Positions 1 through 9,328 of a DNA stretch of 64,000 nucleotides are shown piece after piece (positions within the stretch are counted from its first letter, which is position 1; every line of letters starts with the position of its first letter). Where the stretch lies: the NCBI GenBank assembly GCA_028284675.1, contig JANQRI010000001.1:1-64000 (forward strand). Reading direction: 5' to 3'. A program made the translations under genes and the position numbers. This stretch comes from Gammaproteobacteria bacterium. Its GTDB lineage: Bacteria > Pseudomonadota > Gammaproteobacteria > HTCC5015. The notes below the pieces were generated by a model. That model saw only the letters and a program-made list of their open reading frames with translations, did no database searches and was not told the DNA's origin.

Positions 1-1
1 G

Positions 2-2242
2 CTGCAACACATTGAAGCAGTATTAAAAAACCAGTATCCGGCCCTGACCTTAATGACACAGGCGGATCGTTCTCCGGCATCACAACACACTGCACAAAAC
101 AACACGACATGGCTGATCGGCCTGAGTGTGCCGGTGAAGATGACCGATAACTCCTACCGCCGTGTGCCGGCCGGCCTGGCCGGGCCGTTGCAGAATCTGG
201 GTGAGTTTCTGCTCAAAGGCGGTTACAGCTGGCTGTTGCAAAACGGCTTACGAAATAACACTGACATCGGCCTGACGCCGCAACAGCTTGTGCAGCGTTA
301 TGCCCAAAACCAGGTCGACCCAATCAACCTCGATAAACCCGATCCGCAACAAACCGGCGGACGGGTTGCAACACCGCTGATCACTGATGTTGAAATACCG
401 GTGGCGAATGACGATTCTACTGTTAAAACCGAATTACCCTACGGCGATAAAAAACAAACCGCCATCAGTGTCAAACCGACACCTGCTGATAGTGAAGAGA
501 ATAAAAACAACGGCGTGATCGGTATCCAACCCGCCAAGTCAGTACAACCCCCCAAACCCGCTGCTGAAAACAATAACACCCCAATAAAAGCCAGTGCTGC
601 TGATGGCAGTGATCCGCCGGAAGGAAATCCGGGAGCTGATAACGGCGATAACCGCCCGGATCTGAGAAAAAACATATTACTTGAAAGGATTCGAACAGAA
701 GCCCCGCAATATTATAGAGCTATTGAAGATCAGCAACTGAATGCATTTGTTGCCGGATTTTCACTATTCCCACCGGCCCAACCTCAAACCATATTAGATA
801 TCATTTTAGCGGAAGTATCCGCAGCCTACCCTAATACTCCCAGAACCACGCTGATATACGAGTTAACTACATTCTTGTTTAATCAAACACTGCCACAGCG
901 CGCTATGTTTGCAACTGCAGAGGAAAAACTTGATCGTTTCATCAGTAAACAACTCGAACGCGAACAAGCAATTAATCTTGATAACTATGATGCGCCAAGG
1001 CTGTCATCGCCGGGCATTGAACTCCCCGGCGTGCGTATGCATCAAATTAAGCTGACCTCGGCGATTTTAGCCCGCGGTAAATTTCAAGGCGCCGACATGC
1101 GGGGCGCACTACTGCAATTCGCTGATCTATATGCTGCGGATTTAAGCGGTGCAAATCTGCGCGATGCGGATTTGTCAGACGCCGATCTGCGGCATGCAAA
1201 TCTGCAGAACGCCGACCTGCGGGGTGCAATTCTCAGTCAGGCAGCACTGGAAGGCGCAAACCTGAAGGGAGCCAAACTGCAGAACGCAGACCTGAGCAGA
1301 GTCGATCTGACAGACTTCGACCTCAGCAATATGAACTTACACAAAGCCAATTTTTCCGGCGCAATCCTGAACCGGATAAATTTAAATAACAGCATCCTCA
1401 CCGGTGCAGTGTTTTCATCCACTCAGCTGCAAAAAGCCAAACTGGAAAACACAAAGCTGGCAGGTGCAGTTTTTAAATACAGCAACCTGACTGGTGCGAA
1501 GCTTTTCGGCGCAAACCTCTCGAAAGCAAACCTCAACGGTGCGACATTAAACGACGCTGATCTCCGGCAGACAAATCTGACCAGCGCGAAGCTGATAAAT
1601 GCGCGATTAACACACACAAACCTGCGTGGTGCCCGTCTGCAGAGAGCGGATCTTAGCCATACCGATTTAACAGGCCACGAATTCAGAACCAGAAATCTAC
1701 GAGGTACTGAATTCAGCGGTGCAAATCTACAGGAAGTCGATTTTCGCGGGGCGAACCTGAAATTTGCCGATTTGATCGGCGCCGATATGCAAAATGCGAA
1801 CCTCGGCAATGCCGATCTCAGCCACGCAACCTTAGATCGAGCGATTTTACAGGATGCGATACTGACCGGGGCAAATATCGCCGGCACCAGCTTCGCACAG
1901 GCAAATCTGAAAAACGCAAACCTCGAAAAGGTTTCCACCCAAGAACCCCGCTGGTTACTACGTCAACAGCCAGTAATCAAACTATTACAACGACTTTCCC
2001 CACATGCCGCGCAGCAGCTCTCACTTCCGACCAATTTTTATAAGGCAAATCTCAGCGGCGCCAATTTAAGCCAGGCCGACCTGCAAAATGCCGGTTTTAA
2101 AGAAGCAACACTTTTGAATGCGATATTCCAGGAAACCAATCTAATCGGCGCGGATTTTAGCAATGCGAAAGAAATCAATTACACGTATATAAAAAATAAC
2201 GCGATTAGCGATGAGACCACAAAGGGTTTGCCGAATCAGTAA
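2..2242 (+). CDS. Pentapeptide-repeat protein, 5' end outside window
   Basis: The reading frame is open from base 2 through the window edge, so the ATG at 53 is probably internal and the true start lies upstream. The visible 746 residues have a non-repetitive N-terminal third with a Pro/Asn/Asp-rich linker. They then have a long run of A(D/N)LxX pentapeptide repeats from about residue 335 (counted from the ATG at 53) almost to the C terminus, interrupted near residues 630-655 by a non-repeat insert rich in Leu, Gln and Arg. Such repeats fold into a right-handed quadrilateral beta-helix, usually a binding scaffold. No signal peptide can be judged because the start is missing. Function unknown. 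Pentapeptide proteins occur among type VI secretion and effector genes, and a PP2C phosphatase lies far downstream, but no T6SS structural gene is in the window. Confidence 0.85.
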   Translation: MQHIEAVLKNQYPALTLMTQADRSPASQHTAQNNTTWLIGLSVPVKMTDNSYRRVPAGLAGPLQNLGEFLLKGGYSWLLQNGLRNNTDIGLTPQQLVQRYAQNQVDPINLDKPDPQQTGGRVATPLITDVEIPVANDDSTVKTELPYGDKKQTAISVKPTPADSEENKNNGVIGIQPAKSVQPPKPAAENNNTPIKASAADGSDPPEGNPGADNGDNRPDLRKNILLERIRTEAPQYYRAIEDQQLNAFVAGFSLFPPAQPQTILDIILAEVSAAYPNTPRTTLIYELTTFLFNQTLPQRAMFATAEEKLDRFISKQLEREQAINLDNYDAPRLSSPGIELPGVRMHQIKLTSAILARGKFQGADMRGALLQFADLYAADLSGANLRDADLSDADLRHANLQNADLRGAILSQAALEGANLKGAKLQNADLSRVDLTDFDLSNMNLHKANFSGAILNRINLNNSILTGAVFSSTQLQKAKLENTKLAGAVFKYSNLTGAKLFGANLSKANLNGATLNDADLRQTNLTSAKLINARLTHTNLRGARLQRADLSHTDLTGHEFRTRNLRGTEFSGANLQEVDFRGANLKFADLIGADMQNANLGNADLSHATLDRAILQDAILTGANIAGTSFAQANLKNANLEKVSTQEPRWLLRQQPVIKLLQRLSPHAAQQLSLPTNFYKANLSGANLSQADLQNAGFKEATLLNAIFQETNLIGADFSNAKEINYTYIKNNAISDETTKGLPNQ

Positions 2243-2288
2243 ACCGCCGGCAACTGAACGCCGCTTATCTAAATGGCACAGTGACAAG

Positions 2289-2317
2289 CCGGCCAATTCA
2301 GTTTAATGTATGGCCGG
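2289..2317 (+). terminator. Weak hairpin after pentapeptide gene
   Basis: CCGGCCA (2289-2295) can pair with TGGCCGG (2311-2317) around a 15-nt loop, 47 bases after the stop codon. There is no clear T run, so termination is uncertain. Confidence 0.25.
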
Positions 2318-2494
2318 TTCCCGGTTGACTAAACCAGGACCTGTCTCAAAATTAAACGAGCGCCGTTCGCAGGTTTTTGCTCGAATTTGTATCCATAAGT
2401 CGCTGTAACGATTACAGCCTTGTAATCGTCCTGCAAAACCTGCACTTCCACCATCCGTGGTGGTCAGACAAAGCAAAGAAACAATAATACACTA

Positions 2495-2727
2495 GTCATT
2501 CCTGCGCAGGCAGGAATCCAGTATGCTATTCAATAGATTTGATGAGAAAGAACAAGGGTGACTAAACAAGCGGCTGTATACATCGTTTCCAGCAAGAAAA
2601 ATGGAAGCGTGCTTGGAAAATACGATTAATCGAAGAAAAAAATTCATCATGGATAGATCTATGGGATCGAATTAATTCGTCATACTAAAGGCAGGTGAAC
2701 CTGGATTCCTGCTTACGCAGGAATGAC
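2495..2727. mobile_element. MITE-like element with 27-bp terminal inverted repeats
   Basis: The left end (2495-2521) and right end (2701-2727) are inverted copies matching at 25 of 27 positions. Each begins GTCATTCCTGCG and ends GGAATCCAG, and each is itself nearly palindromic (TTCCTGC / GCAGGAA). Between them sits a deleted GIY-YIG nuclease reading frame. The layout is that of a short non-autonomous element. Repeats of this GTCATTCCTGCG type are common between genes in proteobacteria. The rest of 2243-2824 holds no other gene; 2330-2490 contains a short CCACCA/TGGTGG hairpin of unknown meaning. Confidence 0.7.
2558..2688 (+). pseudogene. GIY-YIG nuclease remnant, internally deleted
   Basis: The frame starting GTG at 2558 reads VTKQAAVYIVSSKKNGS, the typical start of a small GIY-YIG nuclease (the 'VYI' of the motif). 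It then stops after a few codons. A different frame starting near 2600 reads KWKRAWKIRLIEEKNSSW followed by IDLW and ends at the TAA at 2686-2688. This is the family's C-terminal helix (KKWxRAWKxxLIE..NPxWxDL). The middle, with the catalytic YIG, Arg and Glu, is gone. The join falls in AAGAAAAATGGAA, which could encode either KKNG or KKWK, so deletion between short homologies is a plausible origin (inference). Confidence 0.7.
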
Positions 2728-2824
2728 ATAATCGTGATTGAGTGTCAGATTAGATCAAATGCTTTTATTTATGCTGTATGATTAGGTCTAAGCTATTACA
2801 TTTAATATTACTAAAGGGCTCTCC

Positions 2825-3751
2825 GTGTCACCCATCATCGAAATCAAAAACCTGTCAAAAACCTATGACTCGGGTTTTCAGGCGCTGAAAAATATTAATC
2901 TGGAAATCCGCCGCGGCGAAATTTTCGCACTGCTGGGTCCAAACGGTGCCGGCAAAACCACATTGATCAGCATTATCTGCGGTATCGTAAAAGCCAGTAG
3001 CGGCATGGTCCGCGCGGATGGACATGATATTGTCAACGATTACCGGGCGGCCCGCAGCAAAATCGGGCTGGTGCCGCAGGAATTGTTTACCAACACGTTT
3101 GAGAGCGTATTGAGCACCGTGAAATTCAGTCGCGGCCTGTTCAACAAACCGCGCAATCCCGCTTATATCGAAAAAATACTGCGGGATCTGTCACTATGGG
3201 ATAAAAAAGACACCAAGATCATGGCATTGTCCGGCGGTATGAAGCGCCGGCTGATGATCGCGAAAGCGCTGTCATACGAACCGGCAATCCTGTTCCTGGA
3301 TGAACCGACCGCCGGTGTCGATGTCGAGTTGCGCCGCGATATGTGGGAAATGGTCAGGCAACTGCGAGAAAGCGGTGTGACCATTATTTTGACAACCCAT
3401 TATATCGAGGAAGCCGAGGAAATGGCCGACCGTATCGGCGTAATCAGCAAAGGCGAAATTATTCTGGTCGACAATAAAACCACACTGATGGAAAAGCTCG
3501 GCAAAAAACAGTTACGGCTGCATCTGCAGGCACCATTGCAGGCTATTCCGGACGACCTGCAAAATTATCCGCTGACTCTCGCGGCCGACGGCCATGAACT
3601 GATTTATACCTTCGATGCCCAGCATGAACATACCGGTATCGCCGGTTTATTACGCAAGCTGAATGAACATGGTATCGACTTCAAAGATCTGCATTCCAGC
3701 GAAAGTTCACTGGAAGACATATTCGTGAACCTGGTAAGGGAAAATAAATGA
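2825..3751 (+). CDS. yadG: ABC transporter ATP-binding protein, YadG-like
   Basis: A 308-residue ABC ATPase with a GTG start, the same length as E. coli YadG. Walker A GPNGAGKTT is near residue 38, the signature LSGGMKRRLMIAKAL and Walker B LFLDEPTAGVD near residues 138-165, followed by the H-loop TTHYIEEAEEMADR. The C-terminal 80 residues form the extra domain usual in the DRR/NatA-type export ATPases. It overlaps the permease gene by ATGA at 3748-3751, so the two are translationally coupled and should form one exporter in the inner membrane. Substrate unknown. The YadG assignment rests on length, motif style and pairing; other ABC-2 exporters look similar. Confidence 0.88.
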   Translation: MSPIIEIKNLSKTYDSGFQALKNINLEIRRGEIFALLGPNGAGKTTLISIICGIVKASSGMVRADGHDIVNDYRAARSKIGLVPQELFTNTFESVLSTVKFSRGLFNKPRNPAYIEKILRDLSLWDKKDTKIMALSGGMKRRLMIAKALSYEPAILFLDEPTAGVDVELRRDMWEMVRQLRESGVTIILTTHYIEEAEEMADRIGVISKGEIILVDNKTTLMEKLGKKQLRLHLQAPLQAIPDDLQNYPLTLAADGHELIYTFDAQHEHTGIAGLLRKLNEHGIDFKDLHSSESSLEDIFVNLVRENK

Positions 3752-4509
3752 ACATACGCGCAATCCGGGCGATTTATATTTTCGAAATGGCCCGCACCGG
3801 TCGCACGCTGATGCAAAGCGTCGCATCCCCTGTACTATCCACCTCACTGTATTTTATCGTGTTCGGCGCAGCAATCGGTTCGCGCATGGGCGATATTGAC
3901 GGGGTCAGCTACGGCGCGTTTATTATCCCGGGCCTGATTATGCTGTCGCTGTTGAATGAGAGCATTTCAAATGCGTCCTTTGGAATTTATTTCCCGAAAT
4001 TCACCGGAACCATCTATGAAATCCTGTCCGCACCGGTCTCCACATTTGAAATTGTCGTCGGTTATGTCGGTGCCGCGGCCAGCAAATCGATTATCCTCGG
4101 CATATTGATTCTGATCACCGCACGTTTTTTCGTTGATTATGAAATTGTGCATCCGCTTTGGATGATCGTTTTTCTGGTTTTGACCGCAACGACATTCAGC
4201 CTGTTCGGATTTGTGATCGGCATCTGGGCAGACGGTTTTGAGAAGCTGCAGATTATTCCAATGATGATTGTTACACCGCTGACCTTTCTCGGCGGCAGCT
4301 TCTATTCCATTTCGATGCTGCCACCGCTCTGGCAAAAAATCACGCTGTTTAACCCGGTGGTTTATTTAATCAGCGGCTTCCGCTGGAGCTTTTATGGCAT
4401 CGCGGATGTCAGCATCACACTCAGCCTCAGTATGACGCTGGTATTTATGTTGTTTTGCCTGACCCTGGTCTGGTGGATGTTTAAAACCGGTTACAAGCTT
4501 AAACAATAA
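3748..4509 (+). CDS. yadH: ABC-2 type permease, YadH-like
   Basis: A 253-residue integral membrane protein of the ABC-2 family with about six hydrophobic segments and the family's conserved 'FLGGSFYSISMLPPLWQ' stretch before the last helices (near residue 190). It is the membrane half of the exporter whose ATPase is encoded immediately upstream with a 4-base overlap. Length and sequence style fit E. coli YadH (256 aa). The C terminus is short and basic (KTGYKLKQ). The substrate cannot be read from sequence. Confidence 0.87.
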   Translation: MNIRAIRAIYIFEMARTGRTLMQSVASPVLSTSLYFIVFGAAIGSRMGDIDGVSYGAFIIPGLIMLSLLNESISNASFGIYFPKFTGTIYEILSAPVSTFEIVVGYVGAAASKSIILGILILITARFFVDYEIVHPLWMIVFLVLTATTFSLFGFVIGIWADGFEKLQIIPMMIVTPLTFLGGSFYSISMLPPLWQKITLFNPVVYLISGFRWSFYGIADVSITLSLSMTLVFMLFCLTLVWWMFKTGYKLKQ

Positions 4510-4521
4510 TCGCAAAGAAAC

Positions 4522-4558
4522 AAAAAAACGACAGACCCCGGGAGGAGTCCGCCGTTTT
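4522..4558 (-). terminator. Rho-independent terminator of the VPxP-CTERM gene
   Basis: Read on the minus strand, 4544-4558 and 4525-4539 form a 15-bp stem around a 4-base loop, three of the pairs being G-U, followed by seven T residues (4528-4522). Because the G-U pairs become A-C mismatches on the plus strand, it should act mainly leftward, for the gene at 4589-5422. Confidence 0.75.
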
Positions 4559-4588
4559 CAGCGATAACATCGCAAGAGGAGTGAATCT

Positions 4589-5422
4589 TTATACTTTACG
4601 GCGACGGGATATAAACCCAAGCCCGATCAAACCGCTCAGCAGTAAAGGTAATGCTGCCGGCACCGGTACAACCTCTTCCTGCTGCACGAAACCGGACAAA
4701 CCAACCGCACTGTTTGCACTCAGTGAAAAAGCAACAACCACTGACATCAAATCATAATCAAGGCTGCCCGTAATGCTGTCGCTTGCGGTATATACCGGGG
4801 AGTTCTGCGTCTGCGGTCCACCAACAAAGAAAAACGCATCACCGACATTCACACCTTTATCAAGCGGTGGCAACCCGCCGATGTCAGTATCAACATCCTG
4901 TGCGATCACCACGTTATCACCGATCAGCGGTGCTATCTGCGCACCGGCATCGGTCAACGATGTCAGAGAATAAGAAACACTGGAGCTTGAATCGATCGGC
5001 CCGGAAATTGCAATCGGTAAATCAAATGCAAATGAAAATGTTCGCGAAACCGCGCCGGTCGTTGCACCTAAGCTGAAACCCAGAATCGGGTCCGCATTAC
5101 CAAAAACGGAGTTAACCTGAATATTGCTGCCGTCCCCCAGATCCCACATCAGACCGCCGGTATTCTGATTAACAAACCCGCCGCCGCGCACATTACTCTC
5201 TACATCCAGCAAGATGTCACCCGTCTCGGCGTCATACCAAATCTGACCACCACCGACTTCATCCGTTGAACCATCGACAAAAATAGAGAATGAAGACGAA
5301 CACTGTGCCGCACCGCATTGTACAATCGTTGCAGCATTGACCGGAGTGGAAACCATCAATACTGCAAACAGCACAGATGTTACCAAACTACCTGCACCTG
5401 AAAATTTGATATTGATTTGCAT
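4589..5422 (-). CDS. Secreted protein with VPxP-type PEP-CTERM sorting tail
   Basis: 277 residues from the ATG at 5422, chosen because AGGAAG lies just upstream; a TTG 21 bases earlier is less likely. A hydrophobic signal peptide (about residues 10-30, ending VNA) precedes a beta-rich, Gly/Ser/Asp-rich body with one Cys pair near the mature N terminus. The C terminus is a tripartite sorting signal: VPVPAALPLLLSGLIGLG then RRRKV. Tails of this kind are recognised by exosortase, which removes them and hands the protein to the cell surface, often with exopolysaccharide. No exosortase gene is in the window. The gene is monocistronic, with its own terminator. The specific role is unknown. Confidence 0.85.
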   Translation of the reverse strand: MQINIKFSGAGSLVTSVLFAVLMVSTPVNAATIVQCGAAQCSSSFSIFVDGSTDEVGGGQIWYDAETGDILLDVESNVRGGGFVNQNTGGLMWDLGDGSNIQVNSVFGNADPILGFSLGATTGAVSRTFSFAFDLPIAISGPIDSSSSVSYSLTSLTDAGAQIAPLIGDNVVIAQDVDTDIGGLPPLDKGVNVGDAFFFVGGPQTQNSPVYTASDSITGSLDYDLMSVVVAFSLSANSAVGLSGFVQQEEVVPVPAALPLLLSGLIGLGFISRRRKV

Positions 5423-5799
5423 AATTCTTCCTTTGTTAAGCAAGCAAATTAAATCGTGTAAATGAAACTACACGTGGATAACCCTATTCCGCACTTATGT
5501 TAAAACATCGATATTACGCAACAATGAAATAAAGATGATAATTTTTTGATTCGTTATTCATAATAGCAATGAATGCTACGTAATAACCCTGGGAACATAG
5601 AATACTAAACGCGTTATATTCTAATGAAGAGGAGAATAAATTAAATAAGGGGTAACGCCATCAGGGATAAATGAAAATACAATTAAAGAAAAGTAAAAAC
5701 CGGTGGGAAATACTTATTCGGACTTAAACATATAAAACAAAGCTGCTTCAAAGTAAAAATATTTTTGGCTCAATTCATGGCACTTGATAGAAGAAAAGT
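5423..5799. other. AT-rich intergenic region
   Basis: This region lies upstream of the VPxP-CTERM gene and downstream of the bacteriophytochrome gene, both on the minus strand. It should hold the promoter of the former. I see no further gene, repeat or strong hairpin. Confidence 0.5.
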
Positions 5800-8679
5800 T
5801 CAGCGTCGAACGGATTTAATTTTTTCAGCTGCCACACGCTGATCGGTCAGTTGCTTTTTAAAATTCACAAAATCGATAGCCTCATCATAGTAATAACCCT
5901 GCTGCATGCTTACCCCCAAAGCCAGTAATGCCTGCTGCTGCGCTTCAGTTTCAACACCTTCGGCAATAACCTCAAGATCCAGGCCCTCAGCCATTGCTGC
6001 CACACCTTTAACCAAAGCCGCTGATTTTTTTTCATCAATCATGCCCCGCACAAAGCTTTGATCAATCTTCAAACCACTGACTGGATACTTATTAATGTAG
6101 CTAAGGCTTCCGTAACCGGTACCAAAATCATCTATATAAATATTAGCGCCCAGTTCAATAGCCCGATTCAGCATATTTAACGTTTTATCCGTATTTTCAA
6201 GCAGCGCGCTCTCGGTAATTTCAAAATTAAGGGATGAAAACGGCGCATGTTGCTGCTGCAGATTTTCGATCAGCCTTTGAAAAGAGTCGTCATAAAAAGC
6301 CCGAACACTGGTATTGATCGACAGGCGAAAATCCGGGCAAAGATCCAAAAAAGACTGCATCACATGCAACAACGATAAAGCACCATGCTCATCAATACGG
6401 CTCATAATATCCAGCTCTTCCGCAACCTGATAAAAACTGTCGGCTTTCAGAAGTCCGCGTGTAGGATGCTGCCAACGCACCAGTGCTTCAGCACCCAATA
6501 CACGCTTGCTATGGGCGTCTACAATTGGCTGAAAATAATAAACAAACTCATCACGGTCGATCGCATCACGCAACTGGTTCTGCATTGATACGCGAACTTC
6601 CATTTGGTCAATTAAAGCAGGTGAGAAAAACGCATACCGGTTTTTGCCCAGCTGTTTGGCCTGATACATTGCAAGATCAGCACTGCGCATTAAAGAAGCA
6701 GCATCCGTTCCGTCCTGTATCGCAATTGCCAGACCGATACTGGCTCCTATATAAAAACGGCCACCGACCATTTCAAAGGGCGTCTCCAAAGCGCTTAACA
6801 ATGATTCCGCAACCGCGGCAATGTTTTGCAGACTCTTTTCGGTACGAAGAATCGCGGTAAACTCATCACCGGAAAGGCGCGCCAGAAAATCACCCGGATC
6901 AAGTACCTTTTGAAAGCGATTGGCCACTTCACACAGCAGGCAGTCACCAACCGGATGCCCCATTGTGTCATTAACATGTTTAAAGTTATCCAAATCGATA
7001 AAAGCCAGCGCAAAACTCTCCGGCGGCAGCCCCTGCCTCAAAAACATCTTACGCAACTCAATATCAAAACTGTGGCGATTGGCCAGCTGAGTCAACGCAT
7101 CAAAATTCGCCTGATGCTGGAGTAATTCACTGGCAATATGTTTTTCCTCCAATGCGTAATACTCAACCAGCGCATGACGCAGTGTACGCAATAAATCCAA
7201 ATCTTCCGGCGCAAATGGCAGAGAGGCACCGCGTACTTTTTCCCGCCAGCTCTCAAAGTTTTGCCGCGGATGGAGCCCCTGTTCGTCCTTGTGTACAATA
7301 TGATCCTTGGGGTTACCCCCCCACTCCTTGGTGCTGACCTGCTCATTCCGCTGTATCAGCAGATAATCCCGCATATTCGGACTCAAAGAGATAAACAACA
7401 CACCGGCCAAAGCTGTATTTGCAGGCATACCCGGCAGATCCGAGGCACGATCAGTCATCAGCATGCCATTTTGCGCCTGTTTTTTTAACACACTGATTTC
7501 ACGTTCCCGAAACACCGGCGGTAACTTCGCATATTTTTTATCGCGTACACAGATAACCAGATTATGCGCCCCGAACAATTCACATAGTGCCTGCTCATGC
7601 TCGGTCACCGCATCGATCAGCGCAATATGCTCATCACGAATACGATAAGACATATCATCAAGTAATGCGCGCAGCTGCTGCACGAGCGTGTTATAACGCG
7701 CACTGCTTAAACGCGTCACCTGGGCCGCCAGCACACTTGCAGCCACCACACTGTTTTGCCGAATTGCCAGACTGACAAATTTTGGTTGCCGCTCCTGATG
7801 GCAGACAATCAAACCCCATAGCTTGTTGTCGACAATAATGCTGACAGAAAAAGAGGCCCGCACACCCATATTTCTTAGATATTCGATATGAGACGGCGCC
7901 GCCGCCCTGAGGTGACTAAAACTCAGGTCCAGAGGCTCAGCGGTTAACGGATCACGCTCCGGTATTAACGGGTTAAGGCGGCTGTTGCAATCGTAAAAAC
8001 CACGGGTACGATTAACAAGATAAAGCTGACGGGCCTGTGCGGGAATATCAATGCTTGGGAAATGCAGACCTAAAAAACGTTGCTCGACACCGGTTTCGAC
8101 AACTTCGGCAATCACCTTACCATGCCAGTGCTCATCAAAACGATAGACCATCACACGGTCAAAACTTGTCATTCCCTGCAAATGCTCAGCCGCAACACGG
8201 CATACCGTATCAAGATCGCCGGCACTGGACAGTGATGCAATATGCTGCGCCATTTCGTTATACAGCACTGTCGCCTCAGTGGTATGTGTGGAATCCCGGG
8301 TGCCCTCAATAATGAGGCGCGACTGTTTAAAATGCGCAACCAGCTGATAATGATCAATTTTACCGGTCCGGGTGTTTTCCGTTGTCCAGGCCTCACCTTC
8401 CAACAACGGCAACCTCCCTGAACGGCGTGCTGATTTGAGGAGGCGGGCAATCACCCTGCGCGGCAAAATAGTTTCCAGCGGACGATTCAGCAAATCCTCG
8501 GCTGCCTGACCCAGATAGTCCGAAATATTGGTGCTGATCTGAAGTATCTGCAAATCATTCAGATTCGCACTGATCAGAAAACCACAATCCTGAATCGCAC
8601 CCGGAGCATGAATAGGTTGTTTATCGCAATCCGTCGCAACAACCTTTGCCGGCACATCATCCGCCCACTTAAAACTCAT
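5800..8679 (-). CDS. Bacteriophytochrome with GGDEF and EAL output domains
   Basis: 959 residues from the ATG at 8679 (GGGTGG upstream; a GTG three codons earlier is possible). Domains in order are PAS, GAF, PHY, GGDEF and EAL. Cys18 in 'DCDKQPIHAPGAIQDCG' occupies the biliverdin-attachment position of bacteriophytochromes. The GAF domain has DIPAQAR, and the PHY tongue has WGG..K and LHPRQNF, where the usual motif is PRxSF. The diguanylate cyclase motif is SGDEF, a tolerated variant. The EAL domain keeps EALVRW, the ExTES and DDFGTGYGSLSY loops and IAEGVET, so phosphodiesterase activity is likely. The protein probably couples red/far-red light to cyclic di-GMP turnover. No heme oxygenase gene (biliverdin supply) is in the window. 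It appears to be monocistronic. Confidence 0.93.
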   Translation of the reverse strand: MSFKWADDVPAKVVATDCDKQPIHAPGAIQDCGFLISANLNDLQILQISTNISDYLGQAAEDLLNRPLETILPRRVIARLLKSARRSGRLPLLEGEAWTTENTRTGKIDHYQLVAHFKQSRLIIEGTRDSTHTTEATVLYNEMAQHIASLSSAGDLDTVCRVAAEHLQGMTSFDRVMVYRFDEHWHGKVIAEVVETGVEQRFLGLHFPSIDIPAQARQLYLVNRTRGFYDCNSRLNPLIPERDPLTAEPLDLSFSHLRAAAPSHIEYLRNMGVRASFSVSIIVDNKLWGLIVCHQERQPKFVSLAIRQNSVVAASVLAAQVTRLSSARYNTLVQQLRALLDDMSYRIRDEHIALIDAVTEHEQALCELFGAHNLVICVRDKKYAKLPPVFREREISVLKKQAQNGMLMTDRASDLPGMPANTALAGVLFISLSPNMRDYLLIQRNEQVSTKEWGGNPKDHIVHKDEQGLHPRQNFESWREKVRGASLPFAPEDLDLLRTLRHALVEYYALEEKHIASELLQHQANFDALTQLANRHSFDIELRKMFLRQGLPPESFALAFIDLDNFKHVNDTMGHPVGDCLLCEVANRFQKVLDPGDFLARLSGDEFTAILRTEKSLQNIAAVAESLLSALETPFEMVGGRFYIGASIGLAIAIQDGTDAASLMRSADLAMYQAKQLGKNRYAFFSPALIDQMEVRVSMQNQLRDAIDRDEFVYYFQPIVDAHSKRVLGAEALVRWQHPTRGLLKADSFYQVAEELDIMSRIDEHGALSLLHVMQSFLDLCPDFRLSINTSVRAFYDDSFQRLIENLQQQHAPFSSLNFEITESALLENTDKTLNMLNRAIELGANIYIDDFGTGYGSLSYINKYPVSGLKIDQSFVRGMIDEKKSAALVKGVAAMAEGLDLEVIAEGVETEAQQQALLALGVSMQQGYYYDEAIDFVNFKKQLTDQRVAAEKIKSVRR

Positions 8680-9171
8680 TTTGGCCACCCGAAGATTCAG
8701 ATCCGTCCATCGACTGCTTTATCTAACGTAGAAAAAACTATGACTAGGCTTTACTAAAGTATATACCATTGAGCACCTGATTTAATTGAACTTGTTTATA
8801 TTATAAGTCTTCCAGGGTAACACATTGGTTGTAGTTAAGATTCAGTCCAAACACTAAAACTAAATCACAACCTGCTGAAAACCAATTTCCATCTGGGCAA
8901 GCATAGGCTAATACCAAATCAGGGAAAATACGCGTTAAAAATATCGGCCATACAGATCGAAACTGTATACCGAGGCCAATGACATTCCAGTATAGATAAA
9001 AGATTTCAGCCTAGTGGCGCCTTTCCCCCTGCATACAAGCTCTCACTGATTTGCCTTGCAGACAATAAGCCAATGGAATCTCCGAATACAGTCAGGAAAG
9101 AAATTTACTGAAGCATCCTGGACAGGCTCATTGAGCGCTCATTATTCCAGATAACAATTATCAAAAAAATA
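8680..9171. other. Intergenic region between phytochrome and phosphatase
   Basis: This is the divergent upstream region of the bacteriophytochrome gene (leftward) and the metallophosphatase gene (rightward). Apart from the Pho-box-like repeats that follow it, no gene, repeat or RNA structure stands out. Confidence 0.4.
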
Positions 9172-9215
9172 CTTCACAGTAACTTCACAAATCCGTCACT
9201 CCGGGAATCTAGCAT
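9172..9215 (+). promoter_or_regulatory. Pho-box-like operator with -10
   Basis: Three 7-mers occur at an 11-bp period: CTTCACA (9172-9178), CTTCACA (9183-9189) and CGTCACT (9194-9200), separated by 4-bp spacers. Seven-base direct repeats with four-base spacers are the architecture of PhoB boxes (CTGTCAT-type). TAGCAT at 9210-9215 sits about ten bases downstream, where the -10 of PhoB-activated promoters lies. The next gene is a secreted phosphoesterase, which fits control by phosphate starvation. Confidence 0.6.
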
Positions 9216-9328
9216 TGCGAAAAACTCTAACCAAAATAAGAGTCTTTTGTGCATTTTTTCTGAGCCAGAACACGACTCAACGCAGTAAAGCTCAAAACTA
9301 AAAAACCAAGAACTATAAGGAGATAGTT

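Noticed and set aside
1047..1938. Minus-strand open frames opposite the pentapeptide repeats
   Set aside because: They mirror the repeat periodicity of the real gene and have no start site or family features.
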